Assembly (NCBI GenBank): GCA_905221605.1
Contig: CAJNDS010001158.1
Span: forward strand, 535,001-599,000
Origin: Symbiodinium natans
Taxonomy: Eukaryota > Sar > Dinophyceae > Suessiales > Symbiodiniaceae
Direction: 5' to 3'
Length of the DNA stretch: 64,000 nt
Each line of letters begins with the position of its first letter. Positions within the stretch are counted from its first letter, which is position 1. The notes below the pieces were generated by a model that had not been told where the DNA came from, searched no databases, and saw nothing but the letters and a program-made list of their open reading frames with translations. Positions 30,701-41,379 of this stretch are shown here, in pieces. Made by a program: the position numbers and the translations under genes.

Positions 30701-33700
30701 TGGACAAGTAGCTCCTCGGGGCAGGAGGGCATTAATCATGACTAGAAGGCGAGTTTATGGACGCAATCTTGCTTGTTCATCTGGTTCCGCACCAGAAAAC
30801 TCAGACTACCCGATCTAGTTTTTGAGCATCGCAGGATGTGTGAACAGCTTTCGAGAGTGCTATGGCCCCCTGCTTCCAACCAAAGCACGGATGTGCCTGG
30901 ACGGAACGAAAACCCCTAAACCCGAAACCCCACAGGCTGAATCTGAACCTCCACGATGGAAAGCCCCAAGCCATGGATTTTGCGGTAGCTTCTGGAAACC
31001 AAGAAGCCCTGAACCCTTCACGCCACAAGAGCTCTGAGGTCAGGTTGGGCACGATCTCCTCGCTGCAAGGCGAGGTTCAGCTGTTGCGGTTCATGAGTTT
31101 GTGGTTTTGGAGCATTTCGGGGGTTGTGTGGTACAAGTTGCTGGACACTTTTGAGCAGAGACCTGGCCGACTCTCGCGACGTGTTCCTTTTTGAACCAAA
31201 AGGTGTGCGAGCACTGCGTGTCAAGACAGCGGCTCCCAAGCATCACTTCGCTGGCCCCAGGTTTTGATGAGAGACAATTCAAAAAAGTGCACCAGCGACT
31301 TGCCTGAATCGGGCACTTCCACGAATTCATGTTGGATCTTCGTGGCGTCCTGAAGAAGAAGAAGGCACAGCTCACTTCATCAAAGCATTTGCAGCTCTGA
31401 GAAGAGTCATCGAACAACTTTGGCCGGCTATTTTGGCTGGAACACCACAGACTCATTAAGTCCCCTAAACCCTAAACCCTAAACCCTAAACCCTAAACCC
31501 TAAACCCTAAACCCTAAACCCTAAACCCTAAACCGCAAAAAAAAACCCTAAACCCTAAACCCTGGGCACGAAAGGAGTGGGAGTTACCCATGCCAAGGTT
31601 CGTCGAAGGGCGGAACCAGTGGCCAACACAGCCGGCCGACTTCAAGCGTCCTTCGGCTGCAAGTGTGCTGCGCGCTCTGCATCCTTGTGAGCTCAAGTAC
31701 CAGGTCTTCCATAACCCCTTAATTAAGGAATATACCCTACTTTATGCTAAGGGTCCTTATTATGAATTAAGGTATACACCTTAATTAAGGGGTTTTGGAA
31801 GATCTGGGAGTACCAGGTGTTGGCGTGATTCCATAAGTTTGAACGGGTGGGCAGTGGGGGGTGCAACGAAGCATGGATCAAGCCTCAACCCCACATCCTG
31901 TATCTGTCGTGGCCAGGCGCAGCGGAAGCGTACTTTGCACAGATGGCCGCAGTGGGACCCTCCTCCTGGTACCATGAATGTCGTTGCAGTCAACTTGACA
32001 CGCGTGTTTAGGGTACCACATCATGCTTGTGAATTGTTCTTGTTTCGGGCTTGCGGCTGTCGGTCGGAGATAGCTTCGCTACTCAGGGGTCATCTGCTCA
32101 AACAGTCGATGCCCCAAACTGTTTGCTTGTTGTTTCGAGCACGCTGCTTCCGCGTGCAAAGTGCTTGCAAGAAACAGGATGTACGTCTGGACTTTGCCAG
32201 TTCTGGGGTGCTGCTTGCCTGTTGAAGTCGGTACGGCCAGCGGCGATACATCACGCCCAAGTACAAGGGTACCCAGATCTTCCAAAACCCCTTAATTAAG
32301 GAATATACCCTAATTTATACTAAGGATCCTTATTATGAATTAAGGTATATACCTTAATTTATACTAATTAGAGTATATACCTTAATTTATACTAGTTCGA
32401 GTATATACCCTAATTTATACTAATTAGAGTATATACCTTAATTAAGGGGTTTTGGAAGGTCTGGGTAGCGTGTGTCTCAGGATCGGCCTTGACAAAAGCC
32501 ATGGCTGTCGCGTTCGGGCCTCTTCGGCTTCCAAAGGGTTTAGGGGTTTAGGGTTTAGGGTTTAGGGTTTAGGGTTTAGGGTTTGCGGTTTGCGGTTTGC
32601 GGTTTGCGGTTTGCGGTTTGGGTTTGCTTGGGCAAATGCAACCTTGTTTGGGCTAGCATGTTGGTCACAGCCACTGGGTATGGCAAAGAGTCCCCGCAAG
32701 CCTGGATGCTGATATTCATCAACACGAAAGAAACAAAGGCTGCCAGAAGATCATTTCGATCCTGTGATGAACGAAAGCTTTTGGGGCGCTCGTATCATTG
32801 GCTACCCTGCCCTACCAGCTGCTTGGAGAGAGTTTGGTACATTGGGCTCTGATTTTGACTTCTGTGAAATTGGAGGTGATGTGAGAAACCTGCTGGTTCA
32901 TTATAGTACCCCCTTTTATAATCCCCATTACGGACCGTTAGTATAAGGATGGACATCCCAAGGCCTACATGCCTACCTGCTGCAAGTGGGGCGTCAGCCA
33001 CAGCACTCACAGCACAAGAAAGAACGACGAAGGGAAAAGCAGCAAGCAAGATAGAAACAAGCACACCGATGCGCCCACAAAGGGGGGGCGATCAGAAGTA
33101 CTGGTTCTCTATTCCCCTGAATCCCCTAAACCGCCTAAACCCTAAACCCAAAACTAGGAGAATCCGGAACATCCTGGCGAACGGCTCGAGACTGAGTTTT
33201 TTAGCGCCCCACAAACACACACCACGGTGTGTGTTTGTGGGGCGCTGAAAAAGTCTCGAGCGGTTCGCTAGTATTTTCATGTATTTTCCAGGATTCTCCT
33301 AGTGAGTCAACTGCCGCGGACCTCCAGACCTGCGTGGGCCCTGCGTGTTCATGTAACCCCGGGAGCGTGCGTCTGTAGTACCATCATGGAATTGTGTACC
33401 CAAAGCTCTGTTTGGTACCTAATTCCATAATAGTACGACAGATGGACCCTCTTGGTAACTAAGATCCTGTGTACTGTATGTGCTTTGAAGTGCTAGGTTT
33501 GGTGAGGCTGGAATACCAGAGGGGTCGGAGGCTTGACTTTTCTGCCAGTCGTTGAAGGCACTTTCTTCGGTAGATGGAACTAAGGCAGGCGTTTGCCCTG
33601 CGCAGTGGCTTTCAGGCAGCTAGGCAGGAGGCAAGCAAAATCTAAACCGTGAGAGCCGCAACCCTGACCCCTAGCCTAAACCCTAAACCCGAAACCCTAA

Positions 33701-36700
33701 ACCCTAAACCTAAACCCTAAACCCTAAACCCTAAACCTTTGTCTCTGATCGAAGACGCGGCATCGAGGTTGATGCACCTGGCCTGTCTTGTGGAGAGCAC
33801 ACAGACTATGGCTGCTGGGTGATCCTGGCTCAGGAGACAGGGAGTACATGGTCATTTCCCAAAAATTGTGGTCCCTTTTTGGGTACCCTAAATATTCGGG
33901 GCCGCCTTATCATGGTAACCCCAAAAGAGGACACAAAGTGGAGAAGTGACCAAATGGGCTGCTTTTCATAATACCCTCCCGTGCCACAGAAGACTCATGG
34001 CATCAATGGCTTGCTGAACTTGGGCAGTTCGGTGATGTGTGGGCCTTTAAACCGGCTCAGGGTTGACATGACTACGGAAGGACGGCAATAGCTTTCAGGG
34101 TGTCCCCGGCTCATCCGGAACCCCTTGGCCCGGAGCCCAAATCCGATAGTTCGATCCTAACCTACTCCTCAGACACCTCGAGCCCCACCCCGCGAGTTTT
34201 TGGAGGATGAAACGCAGGGAGCACTTGAGGCGAAGCTGCCTTGCGGCAGGCGGTTTAGGGTTTAGATGGGTTTAGGGTTTAGGGTTTAGGGTTTAGGGTT
34301 TCCGGCCAGGACATCATAGCCCGGATGCAAAAAAGGGTTTGGGGTTTAGAGTTTAGGGTTTAGGGACCTCTCAAGGGCTCCAGGGTACGGGATCTCTACC
34401 TGTAAGGGGCTCTTGAGCTTCAATGTGCTTTGGTATAGGTTTTGAATGGCAGCGCTTGCTTTCTGATACGGGTCCGCAGAGATGTGGGGTTGGGTTTCTG
34501 TGCTTTAGGGCCACCCTAAACCCTAAACCCTAAACCCTAAACCCTAAACCCTAAACCCTAAACCCTAAACCCTAAACCCTAAACCCTAAACCCTAGGGCC
34601 TGGCTCATGGTTATACTTTGGCGCAGCCCGGGGAGTCTAGATGCAATCTGGGTGCTGGGTTCCCTCATAGCCCCCAAAAAATGAAGCTCGGCTAAACCCC
34701 AGTGTAATTTAACTGGAACTCAACCACCGCACGTAGTAGAGCAGGTAGTCTTAGAAAATCTTAGAGTCGGGTCTCGGTATCAAGGCACCCAGAAAATTGA
34801 AACTTCGTATTGAGATGAGAATGGCTTTTGCCGGTTCTAAATTCTTCAACAAAAGGGCGAAAATCGGCGCTTCTTCGAGGATGCAGGGCCCCGCAAAAAA
34901 AGGGCCCTGTTTGCATGCCCTGTTTGCACAACTGTCCTCTTCAATGGTGCTTCTGACCGAAGCAGATCTAATGCATCCATGCATTCTAAAGTGCACCCTA
35001 AACCCTAAACCCTAAACCCTAAACCCCGAAACCCTAAACCCTAAGCTTCCGGCAGGTGGGAGGCGGTCCCCCCAGTGCCGGGCAAGCTGGTGGTCAATCT
35101 CGGCGACTCCCGGCTCGACTCGCTTAGAATAAGGGGTTCTGTTGTACTTCGCAGATTGCGTGCAGGCTCACCTCATATGGGCAACCCTTCCTAAACCCTA
35201 AACCCTAAGCCCTAAACCCTAAACCCTAAAACCCGACCTGCATCTTTCTCCAGCTTGCTAGAAAAGACATACACGTCGGGGCCTGCATTGGGATCTTGCG
35301 GCTCCTTCTGAAACTCCACATGGACTTCTGACCTCTGCCCAAACCATTCTGGCATCCCTAAACCCTAAACCCTAAACCCTAAACCCTAAATACGGTGAGG
35401 ATATGCTCAGCGTGTGGACTCGGGGCCATTGGGTGGCGACAGAGCATCGCGTGCGGCACACCTCGGCGAACTTCAGGATCCGGGGCTTTTGTGGATTTAG
35501 GCCTTCTGGTTTGTTTAGGGTTTAGGGTTTAGGGTTTAGGGTTTAATTAGGGTTTAGGGTTTAGGGTTTAGGGTTTATGTTTTGATTTGGTTTGATTGGG
35601 GTTCGATCTGGTTTGATGCTCGGAGCCTTTTCGAATCGAGGTACCCGCAACGAGAGAGTTATCTGAGCTACAAGATATACTGGAATCACTCCACGGAGTC
35701 TAGACATTTGAGAGGCGAAGCATGTGAGGTTGGGCTTCTCCAATTCGCCTAGACCCACACTTGTAGATTTTCCAACCGGCGGCGCCATCCTCAAGAGTTG
35801 CTCTCTCCTTAGAGGTTCATGGTACTTATTAACCAAGTACAACTGTACTTATAACCATATTAGGACACTTAAGGGGCTTAGAAGTGGGTTACAAGTACAG
35901 TTATAATCGGTCAATAAGTACCATGAACCCCCAAGTCGGTGTTGGAGTGCCCGCTTTGACATGTCTTGCCCACGTCTGCAGGGCACCCAAAATCTGGACC
36001 TGCAGGACATCCGTCGTGTACTTCCATGAGCCGAATTTCGATGCAGTCGCCTGGCTCTTTTCACATGTATTAACATATTCATCCTGAATTTCAATATTAC
36101 CTCCAACTATATATATATATATCATCAATAACTATACTAGATAAACCCCATCTTGCTAGGTATTTAAATTCGTGCCCGGCTTTGGCTGTATGAGTGAGCA
36201 CCCGCGGGGCCTTTTTTGTGCACTCTCCTAGTAGGGTTCCTTTTGCTTGACATACGGATCCGTGTGTGTCCGACACACGGGGTCATCTAAAGAACCGCAG
36301 AAGCCCTGAGCCACCCACCCACCCATGCTGCAGCAGCCTAAACCCTAAACCCTAAAGGTGATCCGGCCCCTGGAGCTTCCGCCCTCGGAGCTGCATCACC
36401 TCGGTGGTGTGCCTGGCTCACCTGCTCTTGCACGAGGCTGGGCAAACGGTGGTTAGGGTTTAGGGTGTAGGGTGTAGGGCTTAGGGCTTAGGGCTTAGGG
36501 TTTAGGGTTTAGGGTTTAGGGTTTAGGGCGTTGAGGCACAAAGTGGGGAGGGCACTTCGCGCCCATAGGTTTTTAAGCATTTTGCAAGCTCGAGAAGCTC
36601 GTGGCGGGCGGCCGGGGTCTTTTTTAATTTGGATGTTGCGTCTCACAGGTGAACGGGCGGTATCCCGAGTGTAGTGTTTAGGGTTCATAGGGTTCAGGGT

Positions 36701-37172
36701 TTGGTTGCAAGAACAAGGGCTGCGCGTGAGAAATCGCACATTTCCACTATTTCACTGGTACAGAGCCCTCTTCCCCCTCACAAGACCAACCTTCCAACAC
36801 TCCACAGGTTTAGTGGTTGAGATGTAATGACCGGCCAGAGCATGGCACTCGAGTAAACTCCGGGTTTGCGAGAAAGTGCTTCTGAAACCGCTCGCCAGCA
36901 CCAACATCCTCGATCACCACAGAAGGAGCGCCAGTTTCTGACACACCATTTGGAGCAACCCTAAACCCTAAGCCCTAAACCCTAAACCCTAAACCCTAAA
37001 CCCCCATTCACCAACGAGGCCTCCAATCAACCCAAAATCCTCAACCCTCGAGTGGGGCGTGGTAGCTTGCACACCCTCTTGCGCAATGGCTGCAGGTCTT
37101 GCAGGTGAGCCGTGCGTCTACGGCGATCATCTTTTTGCACGTGTCTCTCAGAACTTTGACTTTTCTGTATAA
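27725..37172 (+). CDS. 2-oxoglutarate/Fe(II) dioxygenase, isopenicillin-N-synthase-like, 18 exons
   Basis: Exons: 27725-27758, 28910-28950, 29209-29271, 29654-29699, 29890-29925, 30028-30062, 30512-30568, 31575-31647, 31917-31955, 32481-32517, 32739-32817, 33768-33833, 34206-34249, 35056-35104, 35400-35476, 36006-36045, 36358-36403, 37105-37172. They sum to 930 nt and 309 aa with every phase matching. Motifs in family order: MPSLDISPFLAG start, GFFYLDGHGV (35-44), LARQFFALP, GRNQWP, GLPEDHFD, FWGARIIGYP, CGEHTDYG with Fe ligands H191 and D193, DETQGALE, PPVPGKLVVNLGD, TEHRV with H249, R259-T-S261 for 2-oxoglutarate, YFHEPNFDAV, YGDHLFARV near the C-terminus. H191-H249 (58) and H249-R259 spacing suit isopenicillin N synthase (H214/D216/H270/R279/S281), so it is probably active; substrate unknown. 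Exons 5-7 are the least certain. Donors read 6 GC, 6 GA, 5 GT; 16 of 17 acceptors are AG|G. Introns hold telomeric arrays and TIR elements. Confidence 0.86.
27773..27906. repeat. TTTAGGG arrays after dioxygenase exon 1
   Basis: Begin 14 bases after the GC donor; two blocks separated by GGTAAAAAAGGG and unique sequence. Confidence 0.95.
30388..30487. mobile_element. TIR element, family H, copy 5, in dioxygenase intron 6
   Basis: CAATTTGCGTAAGAAGCCCCC to GGGTTTCTGAAGCAAATAGT; ends about 25 bases before exon 7. Confidence 0.65.
31464..31563. repeat. CCCTAAA array before dioxygenase exon 8
   Basis: About 13 units; ends 11 bases before the acceptor. Confidence 0.95.
31699..31808. mobile_element. 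TIR element, family A, in dioxygenase intron 8
   Basis: Ends slightly mutated on the left (CCAGGTCTTCCATAACCCC). AGTACCAGG occurs at both edges, overlapping the left end. Confidence 0.72.
32272..32465. mobile_element. TIR element, family A, internally amplified (194 bp)
   Basis: Standard termini and TA flanks, but the centre holds extra tandem copies of a unit containing TATACCTTAATTTATACTA. It ends 15 bases before exon 10 of the dioxygenase. Confidence 0.78.
32534..32630. repeat. TTTAGGG array changing to TTGCGGT after dioxygenase exon 10
   Basis: Six TTTAGGG units, then five heptamers TTGCGGT. Begins 16 bases after the GC donor. Confidence 0.93.
33153..33303. mobile_element. Foldback element, 150-bp hairpin
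   Basis: Both arms carry GGAGAATCC, CGAACGGCTCGAGACT and GCGCCCCACAAACACACACC in inverse, with almost no loop. Lies in intron 11 of the dioxygenase, directly after a CCCTAAA array. Confidence 0.75.
33371..33444. mobile_element. Short TIR element
   Basis: TCTGTAGTACCATCATGGAA and TTCCATAATAGTACGACAGA are inverted arms; dioxygenase intron 11. Confidence 0.5.
33660..33738. repeat. CCCTAAA array before dioxygenase exon 12
   Basis: About 10 units with one CCCGAAA; ends 29 bases before the exon. Confidence 0.95.
33849..33953. mobile_element. TIR element (105 bp)
   Basis: TGGTCATTTCCCAAAAATTG and the inverse AAAGTGGAGAAGTGACCA, with GGTACCC/GGTAACC inside. Begins 16 bases after exon 12 of the dioxygenase. 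Confidence 0.55.
34254..34366. repeat. TTTAGGG arrays after dioxygenase exon 13
   Basis: The first unit begins four bases inside the intron (AG|GCGGTTTAGGG). Confidence 0.93.
34513..35045. repeat. CCCTAAA arrays before dioxygenase exon 14
   Basis: 34513-34595 (12 units) and 34992-35045; the latter ends 10 bases before the exon. Confidence 0.93.
35191..35578. repeat. Arrays around dioxygenase exon 15
   Basis: CCCTAAA at 35191-35233 and 35356-35391 upstream, TTTAGGG at 35513-35578 downstream; the exon sits between oppositely facing arrays. Confidence 0.93.
35808..35934. mobile_element. TIR element, family I, copy 1
   Basis: TTAGAGGTTCATGGTACTTA and TAAGTACCATGAACCCCCAA; arms of about 40 bp including ACTGTACTTATAACC; dioxygenase intron 15. 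Confidence 0.72.
36336..36357. repeat. CCCTAAA repeat forming an acceptor
   Basis: CCTAAACCCTAAACCCTAAAG|GTG: the last unit provides the AG of dioxygenase exon 17. Confidence 0.85.
36450..37003. repeat. Arrays in dioxygenase intron 17
   Basis: TTTAGGG with TGTAGGG and CTTAGGG variants at 36450-36530; CCCTAAA at 36956-37003. Confidence 0.92.
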
Positions 37173-37297
37173 GTTGGGATGTTCCCCCTTATACTATACA
37201 GTCCTGAATCGGGGACATAGTAGAGGTACCCTCTATAATCTCCACTAAGGACTGTTAGTGTAAGGGGGATAAGGGGGAGCATGGGAGCATCCCAACG
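37173..37297. mobile_element. TIR element, family D, copy 1
   Basis: AGTTGGGATGTTCCCCCTTA and the inverse ending GGGAGCATCCCAAC. It starts directly after the dioxygenase stop codon, so it supplies the start of the 3' UTR. Confidence 0.62.
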
Positions 37298-37498
37298 TAA
37301 AGCCCTTACGCTTGGTGTGCGTTACGGTCCGGGCCCTAAACCCTAAACCCTAAACCCTAAACTCTAAGCCACTGGGGCCTCAAATTCGGAACTTTGAAGT
37401 CCTCGACACTGCGCCTCAAAGGCCCTTCGGTAGGGAGAGCAGCAAGGCCGATCTTTAGGTCAGCAGGCTCACTTCTATGCGTCACAAGCCCACGTATG

Positions 37499-37668
37499 TA
37501 AACATAAATATAAATATAAATATAAATATAAATATAAATATATATATATGTGTGTATCTATATCTGTATCTATATCTATATCTATATTCATATTTATATC
37601 TATATCGATATCTATATCTGTATCTATATCTTTATCTATATTTATATTTATATTTGCATATATAATAT
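37499..37668. repeat. Microsatellite, ATAAAT then TATCTA
   Basis: Hexamer runs with drift between unit types. Confidence 0.93.
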
Positions 37669-38096
37669 GTCTAAAACTTGCAGCTAGCCAAGACTCCTAG
37701 ACTGCTAGACATCCTTTCCACAGCACAAGGTCTTCTTCAAGCAAGGGCCCCTTGAAATAGCAGTCCAGGCACAGAAGAAGTGCGTAGCAAGAAGAGAGCA
37801 GATGGAGAAGCATCCGGCAAGGGTTTAGGGTTTAGGGGTTTGGGGTTTAAAGGGGTTTGGGGTTTAGGGTTTAGGGCAACACGAACCATGTCCTCAGCAC
37901 CAGTCTGCAGACCACAGCGAACATTCCAGCAGCTTGCCTTGCAAGTAGTCGCCCAAAACCGGAACAGCTATGCACATCTCAGCAATCGTGCTTGTAAGCG
38001 TCAGAGGATTTGTAAGATTAGTCAGGCTTTCGGCGCAGGCTTGCAGAAGCCCTCCCTCTCTCGCATCTTCTCCGAGCAAGCTCGCAGAGACGACAT

Positions 38097-38186
38097 CCAG
38101 GACGGGCTATTAGGCCCTATAACCCCCATAAACAATCCTATAAAGGCCCTTTTTTACGGGTTATAGGGTCTAATAGCCCGTCCTGG
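38097..38186. mobile_element. TIR element, family C (90 bp)
   Basis: CCAGGACGGGCTATTAGGCC to CCCGTCCTGG, nearly identical to the copy at 23.68 kb. Confidence 0.72.
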
Positions 38187-38568
38187 ATATTTGGACCATT
38201 CACACACTTCAGAAGGGCACCGCCCCGCACTGAGCTGAGTGTGTCTTATTGTGTTCAAGGCCATCAAACTCGCCAAATCCTTCCTTAACATGGTAGCCCA
38301 TCGTCAGTGGGGTACAGGGACATGAGTTTTATTTGTATGGAGCACTGGTACTTCAACATGCCCTAACCCCTGCAATAGCTGATGGGGTCAAGGTTCGCAA
38401 GGCCTCGTGTTTGCACCCAGGCTCAGCCGGTTCACCCTGCTCCCCTGCAAAAAACGGTTTAGGGTTTAGGGTTTAGGGTTTAGGGTTGGTCGCGTTTGGT
38501 ACAGGACTCGGGCAGCCATCTTGTAAAAACAGCTTACGCAGCAAAGCGCTTCAGTGGAGCGAACGATA

Positions 38569-38708
38569 CTTAGAGGTTCATGGTACTTATTAACCAATTA
38601 TAACTGTACTTATATCTGTACTTGTAACCATATTAGGGCACTTAAGGGGCTTATAAGTGGGTTACAAGTACAGTTATAATTGGTAAATAAGTACCATGAA
38701 CCTCCAAG
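38569..38708. mobile_element. TIR element, family I, copy 2
   Basis: Same arms as copy 1, with an extra TATCTGTACTTGTAACC stretch. Confidence 0.72.
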
Positions 38709-38811
38709 TACCACTGGCACAGAGCCTCAACCGAGGGTCCCGGCTTCCGCTGCCACAGGCATCAACCCGAACTGAGCCCCACGATCATGAGCTACTAGAA
38801 TCATGGAGTTA

Positions 38812-38855
38812 CCCTAAACCCTAAACCCTAAACCCTAAACCCTAAACCCTAAACC
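38812..38855. repeat. CCCTAAA array, 6 units
   Basis: Perfect units. Confidence 0.95.
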
Positions 38856-40302
38856 CCCTGCAAGCACGTACCAATGCTGTACATGGTCAGAGGTTCCCTT
38901 CCCTCTCTTCTGCGAACATGCTGGGGGACCGGGCTGCGACAACCGCGCCCGCCCAAGTCTTTAATCATTGTTAATCATCGTAGTCATCTTCGCGTGCATG
39001 CCAGCGGGAACATCCCAGACTTCACAGACACAAACCCATCCCAAGTGGGAAATCAAGACTCGTAGCTGATCGCTGCGAGCTGCTAAGTTCCAGGAGGTTA
39101 TGTACCGAAGACACGAGAAACATAACCTTGCAGCGAAGGAGACAATGCTCGCTTCCTCCATGAGGCTATATGCCGTCTAGCAGAGTATGGCGGATCTGGA
39201 CCCGGATATCAGAGGGATATTTTGCCTTGCTATCTTTCATGTCGACTCATGACCAGAGAAACCTGGCGATCTTGATGCAACAGGCAATTAGTGACTTACG
39301 AATCTCCTTCAGCCAATGAGCCGCTGAACCACGCGGCATTAAGATCTGGTACTCTCACTGACATGCCCATAGACCGCATTTCCCGACAGTTTGCGATTTT
39401 CCAGTGCCTGCGAAATCCTGCGAAGCACAAATCCACAGCGTGTTGTACTTCTGGGTGCTTTGTTTGAGGCAGGTCCAGGACATATCAGTGCAGCGCAGTA
39501 GTAGTAATAACGCGTACGCCAAGGAGCTCTGATGCCAGCTTTGATTCCGAAATTTCAGAGCCCTAGATTCAAAAGTTAGTCTTATGTTTCGTCTTGCCTG
39601 TCGTGCGAATCAACCTGACAGGCCTCCCTGGCAGGACCATTCAATCGACCCCAGACGCCCCCTGCACGGGTAGGGTTTGGGATTCAGGCGCGGCCGAATC
39701 CGAAACGCACCCTTGCATTCCGATTTGAAAATTAGTTTCCGCGGCCGTGCATGACTCATTGCCTCACTTGCTATGGAGCCAGGATCTGGAAAGTAACTCC
39801 AGTTCTTATTGCTGATTTACTGCTTTTTACTGCCTCAACATTCTTCGGTTGTCAGCGGGTTGTCAGGTTGTGTTTGGTAGCTTGAATGTCATACAGTGGG
39901 GGCTATGAAATCACATCGGCAGTATCCTGTGAGAAAGATGGGCTACGAAATCCGAGCTGATGCTTGTCACACTGTACAGTACAATATGCCGCTCTCTTGC
40001 ATGCTTGTCATGAGCTGTGCTCAATACACTAGGCATAATATACTATAGTTACTATACTATACAGCCCTTCCCAACTCAAATCCACGGCAAGTGTTGCAGA
40101 GGAAGCTGCGGACCTCACTTGTCAGAGGCTTGGGGCCCTGGGGCCAGCGGCCAGACGGGAGCGACTTTCGTCTGCGCTGCTTCCGCTCCCAGTGAAGTGA
40201 GCGGAGGTCAAACTCGCAGACGGATCAAATAGACTCGCACAAGCTGGGGGCTTCCGAACTTAGAGGTACCTTATCGTGGTCCTTTGTTAAAAAAAGGGAA
40301 TC

Positions 40303-40345
40303 CTACCCTAAACCCTAAACCCTAAACCCTAAACCCTAAACCCCC
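40303..40345. repeat. CCCTAAA array, 6 units
   Basis: Perfect units; one of the last before a 4-kb array-poor zone from 41.0 kb. Confidence 0.95.
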
Positions 40346-40730
40346 AGCTAGCTCTTGCCTTTGAGTCCTGGAGCCAAGGGGCTGCTCACGTGACTGCCTG
40401 CCACACGGGACCTGTAAAGCCTGGTCCGAGGCATGCAGCCGCAGACTGGCCATGCACTCCATACCTGCGTGATCTCAAAGGAAAAAGCTGGGTGTTTAGG
40501 GCTTATAGAGTTTAAGGTTTAGGGTTTAGGGTTTCTTTGTCTTTGTTTATGCTGTACGCTTTTATTCGTATTCTCTCTCTGCCCCAGTCAAACTCACTGG
40601 GGGGGGGGGAGGGGTTGTCTGTGGACTTGGGAAGACCATTGTAAAGTAGCTACTGGCAGAGAGACTTTGGGATTCGCAGCCTCCAGCGCCTGCTGCACCC
40701 ACACATTTTGCCTCTATACTTTATACTATC

Positions 40731-40832
40731 ACCTAGTAGTAGAGTAGGTAACCTTTAATCTTTTTGGGGTAATATGACCCCCTTGTAATCCCAAAGGTAA
40801 ACCTTTAATTCCCCCAGGTTACTGGACAACTC
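40731..40832. mobile_element. Dispersed repeat, family G, copy 2
   Basis: About 85% like the copy at 4.8 kb by eye, with the same limits. Confidence 0.55.
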
Positions 40833-41084
40833 AGGTCATGACGTACCGACACATGCGATCCCATTCAAACTTAGGCGAATCGCTGCTTCAAGCTTGAACG
40901 CTCTGATTCATGAGTCCCCAGGGCCCATGGAGTCCCGTTTGCAACGTTTTAGGGTTTAGGGTTTAGGGATTAGGGCTTAGCAGCATGCCCATCCTCAACA
41001 GGTCAAGCATTGTGCGTTTGTCAGGGGGTAGTGGCCTAGGTCTCAAGGTGTTTTCGGGATCGGTGTTGCTGTGCGTTCTTTATC

Positions 41085-41190
41085 TACTAATTGCTGAAGA
41101 GCCGCAAAAAAAGCACATCATATTCTTCCTTATTAAGGGTAATATAAGGATTATTGTTTTTATTCTCTTGGGGTTCTTAAGCAAATAGTA
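41085..41190. mobile_element. TIR element, family H, copy 6
   Basis: CTACTAATTGCTGAAGAGCC to GGGGTTCTTAAGCAAATAGTA. Confidence 0.62.
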
Positions 41191-41379
41191 GTTATCTGGT
41201 GGCAGTTCTCACTTGGGGTTCAACTTGCTGTGGATGGATCCAGCAATCAAGGACTCCTCCAATTTGCGAAGCTGTGCTGTTTACCTGCAGTCTACAACTC
41301 CTGACCACAACACACATGACGTCCTGAAAAGAAACGGTTGAAACTGTGTGCTTCAAGCTTCCAAACGGGACTTACATCA

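Larger units (their letters stand above)
38710..41080. other. No supported gene
   Basis: Unique sequence with two short arrays. On the minus strand 38960-38855 ends in a good GTACGT donor and could be an exon, but no partners were found. Confidence 0.45.

Noticed and set aside
37780-38166. Plus-strand frame (QQLALQVVAQNRNSYAHL) and minus-strand frame 37894-38079 (LTNPLTLTSTIAEMCIAV)
   Set aside because: Both look protein-like over the same bases and neither could be joined to neighbours, so no call was made.
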